DNA from: JAWVFM01 sp963843315
GTDB taxonomy: Bacteria > Actinomycetota > Thermoleophilia > Solirubrobacterales > 70-9
DNA length: 64,000 nucleotides
Direction: 5' to 3'
NCBI GenBank assembly: GCA_963843315.1
Contig: CAWJJU010000002.1
Location: forward strand, 372,001 to 436,000
Shown: one piece after another, positions 35,154 to 45,522 of the stretch
Layout: every line of letters begins with the position of its first letter
Position numbering within the stretch: position 1 is the first letter of the stretch
The notes under the pieces: model-generated
The model's input: only the letters and a program-made list of their open reading frames with translations
Database searches by the model: none
Told to the model about the DNA's origin: nothing
Made by a program: the position numbers and the translations under genes

Positions 35154-35997
35154 TCAGGCCGCGGAGGTCTTCGCGGCGCCGGCGGAGCGGCGCCGGCGGC
35201 GCCCGGCCGAGTAGGACTCGTCGAGGAACGAGGCCAGCTCGTCGTTGAGCCTGCCGGGGTTCAGGCGCCACTCGAAGATCGAGTTTGCGTCGACCAGGCG
35301 AGCGTTCGGCATCTCCTCGGCCAGGGCGTCGGCGTCGGAGAAGGGGTGCAGCGGATCGCGGGGATGCCCGATCACGAGCGCCGGCAGCTTGATCTTGCGC
35401 CGCTCGTCGCGAGGCGGGGCGATCCGGCCGAACATCAGGCCCTGGAGCACGGCCAGCGAGGGCTCGGGGCGCTGGCGCAGCGCGTCGAGGCCGATGTCGA
35501 CGAGGGGGTGGGTGCGCGGGATGCGGCGATGCGACCCGCGAGATGCCGCCCAGGACGGGGCGGCCGAAGCGCAGCGCGAACATCACGGGCAGGAAGATCG
35601 CGCCGATCGCGAGCAGGGCGTTGTCGAGCACAGGCATCTCGATGAAGAGCGCCCGGGCGGCGTCGGGATGGCGGGATGCCAGGTCGAGGCTGACGTTGGC
35701 GCCCAGCGAGGTGCCGCCGATCACGGGCCGGTCGAGCTTGAGGTGCTCGGTCAGCGCCACGACCTGGTCGGCGAACTGCGACATCGAGTACCGCCGAAGG
35801 TCGTCGGGGCGCTCGGAGGCGCCGTGGCCCAGCAGGTCCACGGTGATCACGCGGTTGCCCCGGGCGGCAAGCTCCGGCGCCAGCGCGTCGTACATGTGCC
35901 GGTTCATGAGCAGGCCGTGGATGAGGATGAGCACTCGCTCGCCGTCCCCGTGGACCTCGTAGGAGATGCGCTTGCCCGCGTGGCGAAAGGTCGGCAC
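35154..35997 (-). CDS. Alpha/beta hydrolase, one frameshift
   Basis: About 280 residues when a shift near 35,528 is closed. Oxyanion region IHGLLMNRHMYDALAPEL, VDLLGHGASERP and nucleophile elbow GGTSLGANVS (Ser in GxSxG) are in the first frame. The second frame holds LQGLMFGRIAPPRDERRKI and PALVIGHPRDPLHPFSDAD (acid residue). The usual late catalytic His is not apparent where it would be expected (VDANSIFEWRLNPGRL), and the C-terminus is Arg/Ala-rich. Substrate unknown. Confidence 0.8.
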
Positions 35998-36018
35998 GGC
36001 GCGGAGTCTACGAACGCG

Positions 36019-36935
36019 TCAGGCGCCCGCGACGCCGGAGGGGGGTGAGCCGGCCCGTTCCCACGGCCGCGAGGCGCGCAGGGCCGACAGGACGGCACGG
36101 GTCCCGGGGGCGCGGTTGAGCGCGTAGAAGTGGATGCCGGGCGCGCCGCCGGCGAGCAGCTCCTCGCACTGGCCCGCGGCGTAGGCGACGCCGAGCATCG
36201 CCTCGGCCTCCGTGTCGCCGCCCAGGCGCGACATCGCGGCATCGAGCTTTGGCGGTATCGAGGCGTCGCACAGCGAGCAGATGCGGGCAACCTGGGCGTA
36301 GCTCGCGATCGGGATGACGCCGGGGATGATCGGCACGTCGATCCCCGCCTCGCGCGCCCTGGCGACGAAGTCGAAATAGACGGTGTTGTCGAAGAAGAGC
36401 TGGGTGATCAGGAAACGAAGCGCCGGCGTCGACCTTGGTCTTGAGGTAGGCCATGTCCTGATCGGCGCCGGCCGCCTCGGGATGCACCTCCGGGAAGCAC
36501 GCGCCGCCGATGGCGAAGTCGTAGCGCCCGGCGATGAACTCCGTCAGCTCCGCCGCGCTTCGCAGCCCGTCGGCAGGCGCCGCGAAGGCCGTCTCGCCCC
36601 GGGGCGGGTCGCCGCGCAGCGCGAGGATGTTCTCGATGCCGATCTCCGCGAAGCGGTCGAGCAGGGACGACCAGCCCCTCGCGGCTCTCGCCGACACAGC
36701 TGAGGTGCGCCATGGTCTCCAGGCCCGCCTCGGCGTGCAGGCGCTCGGCCATCTCAAGCGTGCCGTCGCGGTTGGCCCCGCCGGCGCCGTAGGTGATCGA
36801 CACGAACGAGGGCTCGAGGTGCCGCAGCGCCTCGACCGTCCCGAACAGGGTCTCCACGCCCTCGACCGTCTTCGGCGGGAAGAACTCGACCGAGAAGCAG
36901 GGCTCCCCGCCCGCAAGGATCTGGTCGATCTTCAT
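36019..36935 (-). CDS. metF: Methylenetetrahydrofolate reductase, two frameshifts
   Basis: About 305 residues after closing shifts near 36,672 and 36,415. FSVEFFPPKTVEGVETLF carries the catalytic Glu at the N-terminus, FVSITYGAGGANRDGT is the flavin region, NILALRGDPPRGE the folate region, and FFDNTVYFDFVARAREAGIDVPIIPGVIPI the C-terminal barrel. It reduces 5,10-methylene-THF to 5-methyl-THF for methionine synthesis. One copy of the duplicated structured repeat lies 5 bp upstream of its ATG. Confidence 0.9.
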
Positions 36936-36939
36936 GCAA

Positions 36940-37008
36940 GAATCTTAGTGAGGACCTTTAGGTCCGAAAGCAGCATGTAAGGACGGCGAAGCCGTCCGCA
37001 AGAGATTC
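36940..37008. repeat. Duplicated structured element, copy 1
   Basis: A 62-base core (36947-37008) is identical at all but two positions to 45702-45763. It contains hairpin A (GGACCT at 36952-36957 with AGGTCC at 36960-36965, TT loop), an unpaired GAAAGCAGCATGTAA and hairpin B (GGACGGC 36981-36987 with GCCGTCC 36991-36997, GAA loop). GAATCT (36940-36945) can pair with AGATTC (37003-37008) to close both hairpins. It lies between the ABC permease stop and the metF ATG, both on the minus strand. No known riboswitch family is recognised. Confidence 0.7.
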
Positions 37009-37030
37009 AGGAAGAGCCAGAGCGCCTGCG

Positions 37031-37804
37031 CTAGCCCGCCGCCTCGGCGGAGCGCATGCCGCGGATCGCCCACAGGCCGAAGGCGCCGGCCAGGGCCAGC
37101 CCGGTCGCGAGCGCGGCGAGCACCAGCTCGGGCTCACCGGAGATCAGCGAGCGCACGGTGTCCACGATCAGGGTCAGCGGATTGAGCGGGGCGACGACCC
37201 CCACCCAACCGTGGAGCAGGTCGAGCGGCACGTACACGGGCGCCATGAACAGGATCAGGAACACGGGGAGCTGCATCAGGGGCATGGCCTGGATGGACCG
37301 GATCCGCATCCCTACGCCGGCCGCCCAGAACGAGGCGGTCAGGTTCACGAGGCACGCCAGCACGACGATGGCGAACAGCTCGGAGCCGCCTCCGTCCACC
37401 TGCATCCCCGCGATCAGGGCGACCACGAACAGCAACGCCATCGTCATCAGCGCCCGCCCGAGGCCCGCGAGCGCGTAGCCCGCGACGATCGCCAGGCGGT
37501 TCGGCGTGGCGAGCATGAGCCGGCGGCTGAAGCCGGACTCGAAGTCGCCCGCGATGCCGAACCCCGTGAAGACGCCGCCGAAGGCCGAGGCCTGCAGCAG
37601 GACGAAGCAGAACTGGAACGCGGTGTAGCCGCTGGGGAAGTCGAAGCCCGGCACGTGGGAGATCGCCGAAAGGCCGCCCGCGAACGCGGTGAAGAAGAAC
37701 AGCGGAAAGATCAGCGACGGCAGCAGGAGCGCCGGATTCGTGAGGATCCGGTGCATGGTGCGCCAGGCGATCGCCAGGGTCGTGGTGCGGAAATGCGCGT
37801 TCAC
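37031..37804 (-). CDS. ABC-2 type transporter permease
   Basis: A 257-residue permease from a GTG overlapping the upstream gene stop. Six hydrophobic helices, with PSLIFPLFFFTAFAGGL at the start, the FESGFSRRLMLATPNRLAIV cytoplasmic segment typical of DrrB-like proteins and a YVPLDLLHGWVGVVAPLNPLTLIVDTVRSLI C-terminal loop. It forms a heterodimer or alternative channel with the next upstream permease and the ATPase. The exported substrate is unknown. Confidence 0.87.
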   Translation of the reverse strand: MNAHFRTTTLAIAWRTMHRILTNPALLLPSLIFPLFFFTAFAGGLSAISHVPGFDFPSGYTAFQFCFVLLQASAFGGVFTGFGIAGDFESGFSRRLMLATPNRLAIVAGYALAGLGRALMTMALLFVVALIAGMQVDGGGSELFAIVVLACLVNLTASFWAAGVGMRIRSIQAMPLMQLPVFLILFMAPVYVPLDLLHGWVGVVAPLNPLTLIVDTVRSLISGEPELVLAALATGLALAGAFGLWAIRGMRSAEAAG

Positions 37805-38580
37805 GTCCGCACCAGCCGGTCGCGCAGGGCCCAGTTGGCGGCGGCGAGCCCGACGACGAGGACCGCGGTCCCGACTCCGAAGGCGAGGGCCAGCGCCTCG
37901 CCGTCCCAGCCCGTCACCAGCAGCGAGCGGATGCCCTCGACCAGGTAGGAGACCGGGTTGTAGGTGGCGACCGTCCGGAACCAGTCGGTCTGAATCAGGT
38001 CTCTGGGAAGGCTCATCGAGCTGAGGAAGAGGAAGACGAAGAAGAGCGGAAAGGCGCCCTGGACCGCCTCGGCGGTGCCGAAGCGAAGCGCCAGGAACGC
38101 TCCGAGCGAGCCGAACCCGGCGGCCAGCAGCATCGCCAGGGCGTAGATCACCGCCACGCCGCCGATGCCGGCCGCGAAGCTGGCGCCCGCGATGAGCCCC
38201 ACGAGCAGGTACACCGTCGCCTGGATCAGCCCGAGGCCGACGACCCCGGCGAGCATGCCGGCCAGGATCCCCACGCCTCGCAGCGGGGTGAGCGCCAGGC
38301 GATTGAAGAACCCGCTCTCGATGTCGATCGCCATGTCGGTGCCGGCGTTCATCACCGAGAAGAGCGCCCCCTGCATGAACGGCACGGCCAGGGCGAAGGT
38401 CAAATAGGAGTCGGTGGGAAAGCCCGGCAGGTGCGTCGCGTCGGCCAGGCCGCTGGAGTTGACGGCCAGCAGGAACAGCGGGAACACCAGCGCGGGAACG
38501 AGCTGCGCGGGACGGCGAATGGTCTTGGTGAGCGAGCGGCGGGCCAGGACGCCGATCTCGGCCAACGTCGAGCGGCTCAT
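37801..38580 (-). CDS. ABC-2 type transporter permease
   Basis: A 259-residue DrrB-like permease with six helices: QLVPALVFPLFLLAVNSSGL, IDIESGFFNRLALTPLRGVGIL, and PRDLIQTDWFRTVATYNPVSYLVEGIRSLL. Its ATG overlaps the stop of the ATPase gene and its stop overlaps the next permease start, so the three are a tight operon. Paralogous to the downstream permease. Confidence 0.88.
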   Translation of the reverse strand: MSRSTLAEIGVLARRSLTKTIRRPAQLVPALVFPLFLLAVNSSGLADATHLPGFPTDSYLTFALAVPFMQGALFSVMNAGTDMAIDIESGFFNRLALTPLRGVGILAGMLAGVVGLGLIQATVYLLVGLIAGASFAAGIGGVAVIYALAMLLAAGFGSLGAFLALRFGTAEAVQGAFPLFFVFLFLSSMSLPRDLIQTDWFRTVATYNPVSYLVEGIRSLLVTGWDGEALALAFGVGTAVLVVGLAAANWALRDRLVRT

Positions 38581-39587
38581 CGGACCCGCGCCGGCTCCGC
38601 GCCGGGCTCCGGCTGCTCGTCCTCGTCCGCGCCCTCCAGGCTGCGGCCGGTCTTCGCCAGGAAGACGTCGTCGAGGGTGGGGGCGTGGATCTGGAGCTGC
38701 TCGACCTCGAGCGAGTCGGCGTCGAGGGCGCGGACCACCTCGGCCAGGCTGGCGTCGTCGCTCGAGAGGCGCACCGCCACGGCATTGCGGGACGCGGTCA
38801 CGCGCTCGCCGAAGCGGTCGAAGACCTCCTCGACGCGGCCCCTCTGCTCCGGGTCGCGGGGGATCGCCTCCACCGTGGGCCGCCCGATCTCGGCCTTCAG
38901 CTCGGCCGGTGTGCCCTCGGCGACGATGCGGCCGTTGTCGATGATCCCGAGGTGGTCGGCGAGGACGTCCGCCTCCTCGAGGTACTGGGTGGTGAGGAAG
39001 ACGGTGACGCCGTCGTCGGCGGCCAGGCGGGCCACCTCGTCCCACAGCGCCGTGCGGCTCTGGATGTCCAGGCCGGTCGTCGGCTCGTCGAGGAAGAGCA
39101 CCCGCGGGCTGTGGACCAGGGCCAGGGCGAGGTCCAGCCGCCGCTTCATGCCGCCGGAGTAGCCGCCGACGCGGCGATCCGCCGCCTGGGACAGGCCCAC
39201 GCGGGCGAGCAGCTCGTCTCCTCGCGGGCCTCGCTCCGCCTTCGGCACGGCGTGCAGCGAGGTCTGAAGTCGCATGTGCTCGCGCCCGGTGAGGAACGGG
39301 TCGAGCGCGGCGTCCTGGAGCGCGGCCCCGATGTGGGTGCGTACGCGCGGGCCTTCGCGGACGATGTCGTAGCCGGCCACGCGCGCCGTCCCCGCGGTTG
39401 GGGGCAGCAGCGTCGTCAGCATCAGGACGGTGGTCGACTTGCCCGCGCCGTTGGGGCCCAGGAAGCCGTAGATCTCGCCCGGCGCGACCTCGAGGTCGAT
39501 GCCGTCGACGGCGCGCGGGCCCTTCTTGAACTCGCGAACCAGCCCCTCGACCTCGATGCTGGCCGGCCTTTCCCCCGAATCGGTCAT
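38577..39587 (-). CDS. ABC transporter ATP-binding protein, DrrA-like
   Basis: A 336-residue ATPase. Walker A GPNGAGKST, Q-loop QDAALDPFLTG, signature YSGGMKRRLDLALAL, Walker B VLFLDEPTTGLD and the H-loop equivalent FLTTQYLEEAD (Gln where His is usual). The C-terminal domain after residue 220 (LDDVFLAKTGRSLEG) is of the daunorubicin-resistance type, linked to drug or lipid export. It drives the two permeases downstream. Confidence 0.92.
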   Translation of the reverse strand: MTDSGERPASIEVEGLVREFKKGPRAVDGIDLEVAPGEIYGFLGPNGAGKSTTVLMLTTLLPPTAGTARVAGYDIVREGPRVRTHIGAALQDAALDPFLTGREHMRLQTSLHAVPKAERGPRGDELLARVGLSQAADRRVGGYSGGMKRRLDLALALVHSPRVLFLDEPTTGLDIQSRTALWDEVARLAADDGVTVFLTTQYLEEADVLADHLGIIDNGRIVAEGTPAELKAEIGRPTVEAIPRDPEQRGRVEEVFDRFGERVTASRNAVAVRLSSDDASLAEVVRALDADSLEVEQLQIHAPTLDDVFLAKTGRSLEGADEDEQPEPGAEPARVR

Positions 39588-39637
39588 CGACTTTCATATC
39601 AGCAGATCGAATGATCGGCCCGCGGTAAGGTGCCCGC

Positions 39638-40087
39638 GTGGCCCGCATCGAAGCCAGCCGCTCGGTCGAGATCGACGCTCCGCTCGACCGGGTGTACGCC
39701 ATCGCCGCCGACGTCCCCGGCGCCGAGCGCTGGCGCAATCAGGTCGTGGAGATCGAGGTGCTCGAAACCGACTCGGAGGGCCGTGCGGTCCTCGTCGAGG
39801 AGGTCACCGACGCCAAGGTCAAGAAGGTGCGAACCCTGCTGCGCTTCGCCTATCAGCCCCCGGACGGGATGACCTGGGAGCAGGAGAAGGGCGAGCTGAA
39901 GTCGCTGACCGGCAGCTGGGCCTTCGAGGCCCTGGACGAGGGGCGCACCCGCGCCACCTTCTCCCTGGACGGCGACCCGGGGCGCGTGCTGGGCCTGCTG
40001 CTGCGCGGACCGGCGATGGGAATCGTCAAGGACGCGATGACGAAGGACCCGACCGACGGGTTGAAGCGGACGGCCGAATCGGCCTGA
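39638..40087 (+). CDS. SRPBCC (START/polyketide cyclase-like) protein
   Basis: A 149-residue protein from a GTG. The helix-grip fold is indicated by SRSVEIDAPLDRVYAIAADVPGAERWRNQVVEIEVLE at the start, alternating strands in the middle (LLRFAYQPPDGMTWEQ, GSWAFEALDEGRTRATFSL) and a long C-terminal helix (IVKDAMTKDPTDGLKRTAE). Members bind hydrophobic ligands; the ligand here is unknown. It is divergent from the ABC ATPase gene. Confidence 0.85.
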   Translation: MARIEASRSVEIDAPLDRVYAIAADVPGAERWRNQVVEIEVLETDSEGRAVLVEEVTDAKVKKVRTLLRFAYQPPDGMTWEQEKGELKSLTGSWAFEALDEGRTRATFSLDGDPGRVLGLLLRGPAMGIVKDAMTKDPTDGLKRTAESA

Positions 40088-40091
40088 GGCC

Positions 40092-42993
40092 CTAGCGGGT
40101 CAGCTCCTCGAGCACCTGGATCGCGGCGCGAAAGCGCCTGCCCGTGGCGCGCTCCAGGCCGATCTCGCACGTGCGGTTCGACGAGACGTAGGCGTCATGC
40201 TCGCTGCCGGCAAGCTCGGCGGCCTCCTGGCGCGTCGCCGAGTCGGTCAGCTCGGGGTGCAGGAAGCCCCGGTCGCCGGCGAACCCGCAGCAGGTCGCCG
40301 AGCGCGGGATCACGACGGCCTCCGCCATCTCGCCGGCCAGCTTCGCGAGCTCCGGTGCGAGCCCGAGGTGGCGGGTGGAGCAGGTGGGGTGGACGGCGAT
40401 CGAGCCGAGGCGCCGCGGCTCGAGGCCCTCCAGCAGGCGCCTCGCCCAGGTGACGGAGTCGAGGATCTCGAGCTTGGCGTGGCGCTCGCGACCGGCGTCG
40501 TCCAGCGAGCCGGGGATCTCGTTGACCAGGCCGTTCGCGCACGAGCTCGCGTCGATCACCAGGGGCAGCGCCCCCTCCTCGGTCCAGCGCCAGAGGTTCT
40601 CCAGCGTGTGCCGGGCCATCCACTCGTGGGCGCGGCCGAAGCCCTTGGAGTTGAAGGGAGTGCCGCAGCAGGTGCCGGCGGCGTCCGGCGGGATCCACAC
40701 CGGCTTGCCGGCCCGCCGCGAGACCTCCACGAGCGCTTCGGGCACGCTGGGCCCGGCGTTGCCGGCGGGCCCCATCATCCGGTTGATGCACGCGGGCATG
40801 TAGACGGCCGCCGCGCCCTCACGCGTTGTCGCCGGGAGCTCAGGGGACGCGGCGGGCGGCATCGCCTCGCCCCACTCGGGCACCAGCTCGCGCCCGATCA
40901 GCCGCTTGGCCGCGCGTGAGACGCCGGTGACCGGCGCGCGGCCCGCCACGCTCGCGGCGGCCGCACCCGCGCGCAGGCCTGCGCGGGCGCCTCGCTCGAC
41001 GGCCTCCCAGCGCTTGGCCACGGCCAGCGCCACGCGATCGGCCCGCTCGGTGTGCTGCTCGGACCGATAGCCCTTGACCAGCTTGCCGGTGTCGATCCCG
41101 ACCGGGCAGGCCAGCCGGCACGAGCCGTCGGCGGCGCAGGTCTCCAAAGCGTCGTACTCGTAGTCGGCGACCAGGGCCTCGTAAACGGGCGAGCCCTGGC
41201 CCTGGCGCGCCATCTCGCGGCGAATCGCGATGCGCTGGCGGGGAGTGGTTGTCAGGTGACGGCTGGGGCACACGGGCTCGCAGAACCCGCACTCCACGCA
41301 CGCGGTCGCCTCCTCCTCGATCGGCGGGGTGGTCCTGAGGTTCTGCAGGTGGCAACCGGGGTCGGAGTTCAGGAGCACGCCCGGCGCCAGCACGCCGTCG
41401 GGGTCGGCCGCGCGCTTGACCCTCCACATCAGCTCGGTCGCCTTCGTGCCCCACTCGCGCTCGACGAAGGGCGCCATGTTCACGCCGGTGCCGTGCTCGG
41501 CCTTCAGCGAGCCGTCGTACTTGTCGAGGATGAGCTCCACGAGCCCCTTCATGAACGCCTCGTAGCGCTCGACGTCCTCCTGCTTGGCGAAGTCGGGCGT
41601 GAGCATGAAGTGCAGGTTGCCGGCCGAGGCGTGGCCGGCCGCGCCGGGCAGGAAGCCGTGCTCGCCGAGGAGGGCCCTGAGGTCCTCGGTGGCCTCCGCG
41701 ATTCGCGCCGGGGGCACGCAGACGTCTTCGACGATCAGCGCCGTGCCGGGCAGCCGCAGGCGCCCGGCCAGGCCGTGCAGGCCCTCGCGAATGCGCCAGT
41801 ACAGCTCCACTCGCTCGGGGTCGCGCGTGAACTCGGCCGCCTGGATCAGCCCCTCGCCCGCCAGCTCGAGCGCGACCTTCTCCTGAGCGGCAAGCTCGTC
41901 CTCGCCGGAGCCGCCGAACTCCACCAGCAGCGCCGCGCTGTTCGGGTCGAGCTCGCGGAAGTACTCGGGGGCACCCTGCGATCGAATACCCCGCGGCGAT
42001 CAGCGCGGGCGCGACCATGAGCTCGACGGCGGTGGCGCCCGCCTCGACCAGCGCGTTCACCGGCGCGACGGCTGTCGGCACGTCAGGGAAGTGAAGCCAG
42101 GCGAGGGTCGTGCGCTTCGGCATCGGCACCGTCACGAGCGTGGCCTCGGCGACGAACGCCAGCGTGCCCTCCGAGCCCACGATCAGCCGGCGCAGGATCT
42201 CGACCGGGGTCTCGGCGTCGAGGAAGGCGCAAAGCCGGTAGCCGGTGGTGTTCTTGATCTGGAACTTGGCGCGGATCCGCTCGGCGAGCCCCGAGTCGGC
42301 GACGATCTCCTCGCGGATCGCGAGCAGCTCCGCCGCGAGCTCGGGCTCCTCGGCGGCGAAGCGCTCCTCGGCGCCGGCCGCCGCGGTGTCGACGACCGTG
42401 CCGGAGGGCAGGACGAGCACCATCGACTCCACGGTGGAGTACGAGTCGCGCGTGGTGCCGCAGCGCATCCCGCCGGAGTTGTTCGCGATCACGCCGCCGA
42501 CGGTCGCGATGTCGGTGCTGGCGGGGTCGGGCCCGAGCTTGCGCCCGTGGGGCGCGAGCACGCGGTTGGCGTGCCCCAGGATCGTCCCCGGCCTCACCCG
42601 CACCCGCTCGCCGTCGTCCAGCGCCTCGACGCCGCTGAAATGGCGGCGGACGTCCACCAGGATTCCGCCGCCCTGGCCCTGCCCGTTGAGGCTGGTGCCG
42701 CCGCCGCGAAGGGTCACCGGCACCCCCTCCCGCCGGCCGTAGGCCAGGACTCGCGCGACGTCGGCGGCGTCGTGTGCAATCACCACGGCCTTCGGGATCA
42801 GCCGGTAAGGGCTCGCATCCGAGGAGTAGCGGATCAGGTCGATGGGCCGCGAGAGCACGCGGTCGGCGCCCAGCAGCGCCTCGAGGTCGCCACGCAGCGG
42901 CTGCGGGCTGCCCGCCGCCACCCAGTCCGGCGCGCGGTCGTCGAGCGGCCCTTCGGAAGCCGGGCGCAGGAGGGGCGGATCCAGGAGGGCCAC
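40092..42993 (-). CDS. Fused FAD-linked oxidase / Fe-S oxidoreductase (GlcD-GlcF-like), one frameshift
   Basis: About 967 residues from a GTG at 42993, with one shift near 41,975. Domains in order: FAD-binding (VTLRGGGTSLNGQGQGGGILVD, NNSGGMRCGT), FAD-linked oxidase C-terminal domain (HASAGNLHFML, DKYDGSLKAEHGTGVNMAP), two 4Fe-4S motifs (CVECGFCEPVCPS and CAADGSCRLACPVGI) and two CCG domains (GTCCGTPFNSKGF, ATCCGFAGDRGF). This fusion oxidises 2-hydroxy acids such as D-lactate or glycolate to 2-oxo acids, passing electrons to the respiratory chain. Eight bp from a benzoylformate decarboxylase gene, so a mandelate-like substrate is possible. Confidence 0.88.
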
Positions 42994-43000
42994 GGCGGCG

Positions 43001-44603
43001 CTAGAAGAGCCACATTCCCGGCGCCACCGGGACCTCGAGCAGGCGCGGCTCGCCGGAGCCGATGGCGTCGCGCAGGGCCTCGACGAGCTCGTCGTGGCCG
43101 CCCGCGATCTCCCTTGCGTCGATCCCGTAGCCCCTGGCGACGTCGACGCAGCCGAGGGCCGGCAGGTCGAGCGCCGGGCGCGCCACCCACGCCCTCGATG
43201 GACGCGAACCACTTGAGGATCGCGTACTCGCTGTTTCGCAGCACGAGGAACGTGACCGGGAGCTTGTAGGCGGCGGCGCTCCAGAAGCCCGTCACCGCGT
43301 ACTGCGCCGAGCCCTCGCCAAGGACGCACACCACCGGGCGGTCCGGCTGGGCGATCTGCACGCCGAGGGCCGCGGCGAGGCCGAAGCCCAGGCCGCCGCC
43401 GGCGCCGAAGTAGTAGCTGCCGGGCCTCGAGATCCGCAGCTGGTTTCGCAGCGCGAGCGTGCACGAGGGCGACTCCACCACCGCGATCGCGTCGTCTCCG
43501 AACGCCTGCCCCAGCGCGTGCATGGCCGCCGTGCCGGTGACCGGATCCTGCTCCTCGCCGGCGATCGGGTCCGGCAGCGACTCGCCCGGGTCGCGGGAGG
43601 ACTCGCCGACGCGGTCGAGCAGGCCGCCCAGGGCCAGCCGCACGTCGCCGAGGATCGCGTTGCCCATGGGCGCGCGCGCCGCCTCGTCGGGATCGGACGT
43701 GATCTGCACCAGCGACGCGCCCTCGGGCAGCAGCGGCCCGGGGATGTTGGGGTAGTAGGGGAACACCGAGGAGCCGATCACCAGCACGAGGTCACGCCCC
43801 TTGAGGGTCTCGGACACCGGGCCGATCGCAGGCGGCAGGACGCCGCGGAAGTTCGGGTGGCCCTCGGGGAAGCCCAGCCGGCCGCCGCCGGGCGCCGGGA
43901 TGGCGAAGACGGCCAGTCGCTGGCGCTCGGCGAGGCTCACCGCCAGGTCCCAGGCGCCGCTGGCGTCGATGTCGGGCCCGGCGATCAGCACCGGGTTCGC
44001 TGCCTCCTCCAGGGCCTTGGCGAGCTCGTCGAGGGCGCTCGGGTCGGGCCCCGTCGCCGCGCTGACGGAGCGCTCGATCGCCTCGCGCGCCGCGGCCTCG
44101 TCGACCTCCCGGCCCCAGTCGTCCATCGGGATCGAGACGAAGGCGGGGCCCTTCGCCGGGCTCGAGGCGAGGTGGATGGCGTGACCGAGGGCCAGCGGCA
44201 CGTCTTCGGCGCGGGGCGGCTCGTAGCTCCACTTCACCAGCGGGTGCGGCATGCGCGTCGCGTCGCGGTTGGTGAGGTTGGCCTGCAGCGTCACCAGCTC
44301 GCGCGCCTGCTGGCCGGCCGTCACGAGCAGGGGGGTGTGGTTGGCCTGGGCGTTGAAGATCGCGCCCATCCCGTTGCCGACGCCGGGGGCCGTGTGGAGG
44401 TTCACGTGCCCGACGGTCCCGCTCGCCTGGGCATAGCCGTCGGCCATCCCGACGGCCACGGCCTCCTGCAGGCCGAGGAAGTAGCGGAAGTCGTCGGGGA
44501 AGTCGGCGAGCATCGGCAGCTCGGTCGATCCCGGGTTGCCGAACATCGTCGTCATGCCGTGGCGCCGCAGCAGGTCGAGGCTGGCGTCGCGCACGGTGGC
44601 CAT
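43001..44603 (-). CDS. mdlC: Benzoylformate decarboxylase-like ThDP enzyme, one frameshift
   Basis: About 534 residues after a shift near 43,190. The N-terminus matches benzoylformate decarboxylases closely: TTMFGNPGSTELPML, FLGLQEAVAVGMADGYAQASG (catalytic Glu) and NLHTAPGVGNGMGAIFNAQANHTPLLVTAGQQ (active-site His). The ThDP-binding motif is GEGSAQYAV ending in LRN, in place of GDG...NN. The reaction would be decarboxylation of a 2-oxo acid to an aldehyde. It is co-directional with the 2-hydroxy-acid oxidase. Another ThDP decarboxylase specificity (oxalyl-CoA, indolepyruvate) is less likely. Confidence 0.85.
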
Positions 44604-44819
44604 GGCCGGACCCTATTGGAAACCTGCAACGTCCCGCCCAAACGCGCCCCTTCGCGGGTCGTTTACGAGGTCTTGGCGGGTTTCGCCGAGGTGGACGGAT
44701 ATGCGAGCGAATGGGGTAACCGAAATGGGGTAGGTTCCCGGCGCGCCCCCCAAACGGGAAATGGGTAGGGGCCGCGTCGTCGCTGGGGCGCAGGCGATGC
44801 GGTGGAAGGACGGAAAAAC

Positions 44820-45464
44820 ATGGGTATTCGACCCAACCTCCGCTTCGGCGTCGCATTGCTGGCGACTTCCGGACTGGTTCTGGCGCTCGCCGCGCCTGCC
44901 GGAGCGAAGACAATGAGGACGGGCTACGAGCCGACCGGCTGGAGCTCTTCCGTGACGCATGGCGGGCTCTGCCTGCAGACGCTGACGTGTCCGTCGGCGA
45001 GCACCGCCGTCGGGAAATCGAAGTCGAACAGGCCGGTGCTGCATGCATCGCTCGGATCGCTGACGGGAGTCGGCGCCACGACGACGGTCACCTGGACCAG
45101 CAACGCATTCACCTACCACGGCGCCGAGGGCAAGAGGGCTCCTGACGTCAAGTTCGTGATGCGGCGTCGCGCGGACACGGGCGACCTGCTCGCGGTTGCG
45201 GGCAACTCCGCCACCTACAGCGCCAATGTCATCAGCGCCAAGACCGGCAACTCGGTTGCCGAGGCGGTGCACCATGAGAACCTGGCGCCGACCGCGGGCT
45301 ACACCAGGGTCGGGCCGAGGCAGGCGGTCCGGGCACTGCGCCGCGGCCACACCTACCGGATCCAGGTCACCGCGGAGTTCACGAACGGAGCCGAGGTCAT
45401 CCCCGGCGCCTCCGTTGACTTCAAGCGCGCGCGAGTCGTCGCAAGGCGGTACTCGCATCACTAG
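44820..45464 (+). CDS. Secreted protein of unknown function
   Basis: A 214-residue protein with a Sec signal peptide (LRFGVALLATSGLVLALAAPAGA, cleavage after AGA) and a GGAAGG ribosome-binding site 8 bp before the ATG. The mature part is beta-rich with one cysteine pair (GGLCLQTLTCPSAS) and repeated Thr/Ser strands, and ends with a basic segment (RARVVARRYSHH). It has its own strong terminator. No known domain is recognised. Confidence 0.75.
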   Translation: MGIRPNLRFGVALLATSGLVLALAAPAGAKTMRTGYEPTGWSSSVTHGGLCLQTLTCPSASTAVGKSKSNRPVLHASLGSLTGVGATTTVTWTSNAFTYHGAEGKRAPDVKFVMRRRADTGDLLAVAGNSATYSANVISAKTGNSVAEAVHHENLAPTAGYTRVGPRQAVRALRRGHTYRIQVTAEFTNGAEVIPGASVDFKRARVVARRYSHH

Positions 45465-45491
45465 CTGACGGTCAGCGACCATCAGGCACCC

Positions 45492-45522
45492 GGAAACGGC
45501 CCGCCATCGGCGGGCCGTTTCC
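45492..45522 (+). terminator. Strong intrinsic-type terminator hairpin
   Basis: GGAAACGGCCCGCC (45492-45505) pairs perfectly with GGCGGGCCGTTTCC (45509-45522) around an ATC loop, 28 bp after the secreted-protein stop. It is followed by ATTCCT, a weak T-run. This is the best terminator in the window. Confidence 0.85.

Noticed and set aside
34330..35997. A single 555-codon minus-strand frame joining the hydrolase to downstream sequence
   Set aside because: Only the first about 155 codons are the hydrolase; after the frameshift near 35,528 the rest is an out-of-frame shadow of the hydrolase end and the DUF3105 gene.
36940..37008. A known riboswitch upstream of metF (SAM, SAH, THF, cobalamin)
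   Set aside because: None of the conserved cores of these classes is visible, and the second copy precedes sugar genes on the opposite strand relation.
43001..44603. Acetolactate synthase identity for the ThDP enzyme
   Set aside because: The N-terminal GNPGSTELP and NLHTAPGVGNGMGA blocks and active-site residues match benzoylformate decarboxylases, and no regulatory small subunit is nearby.
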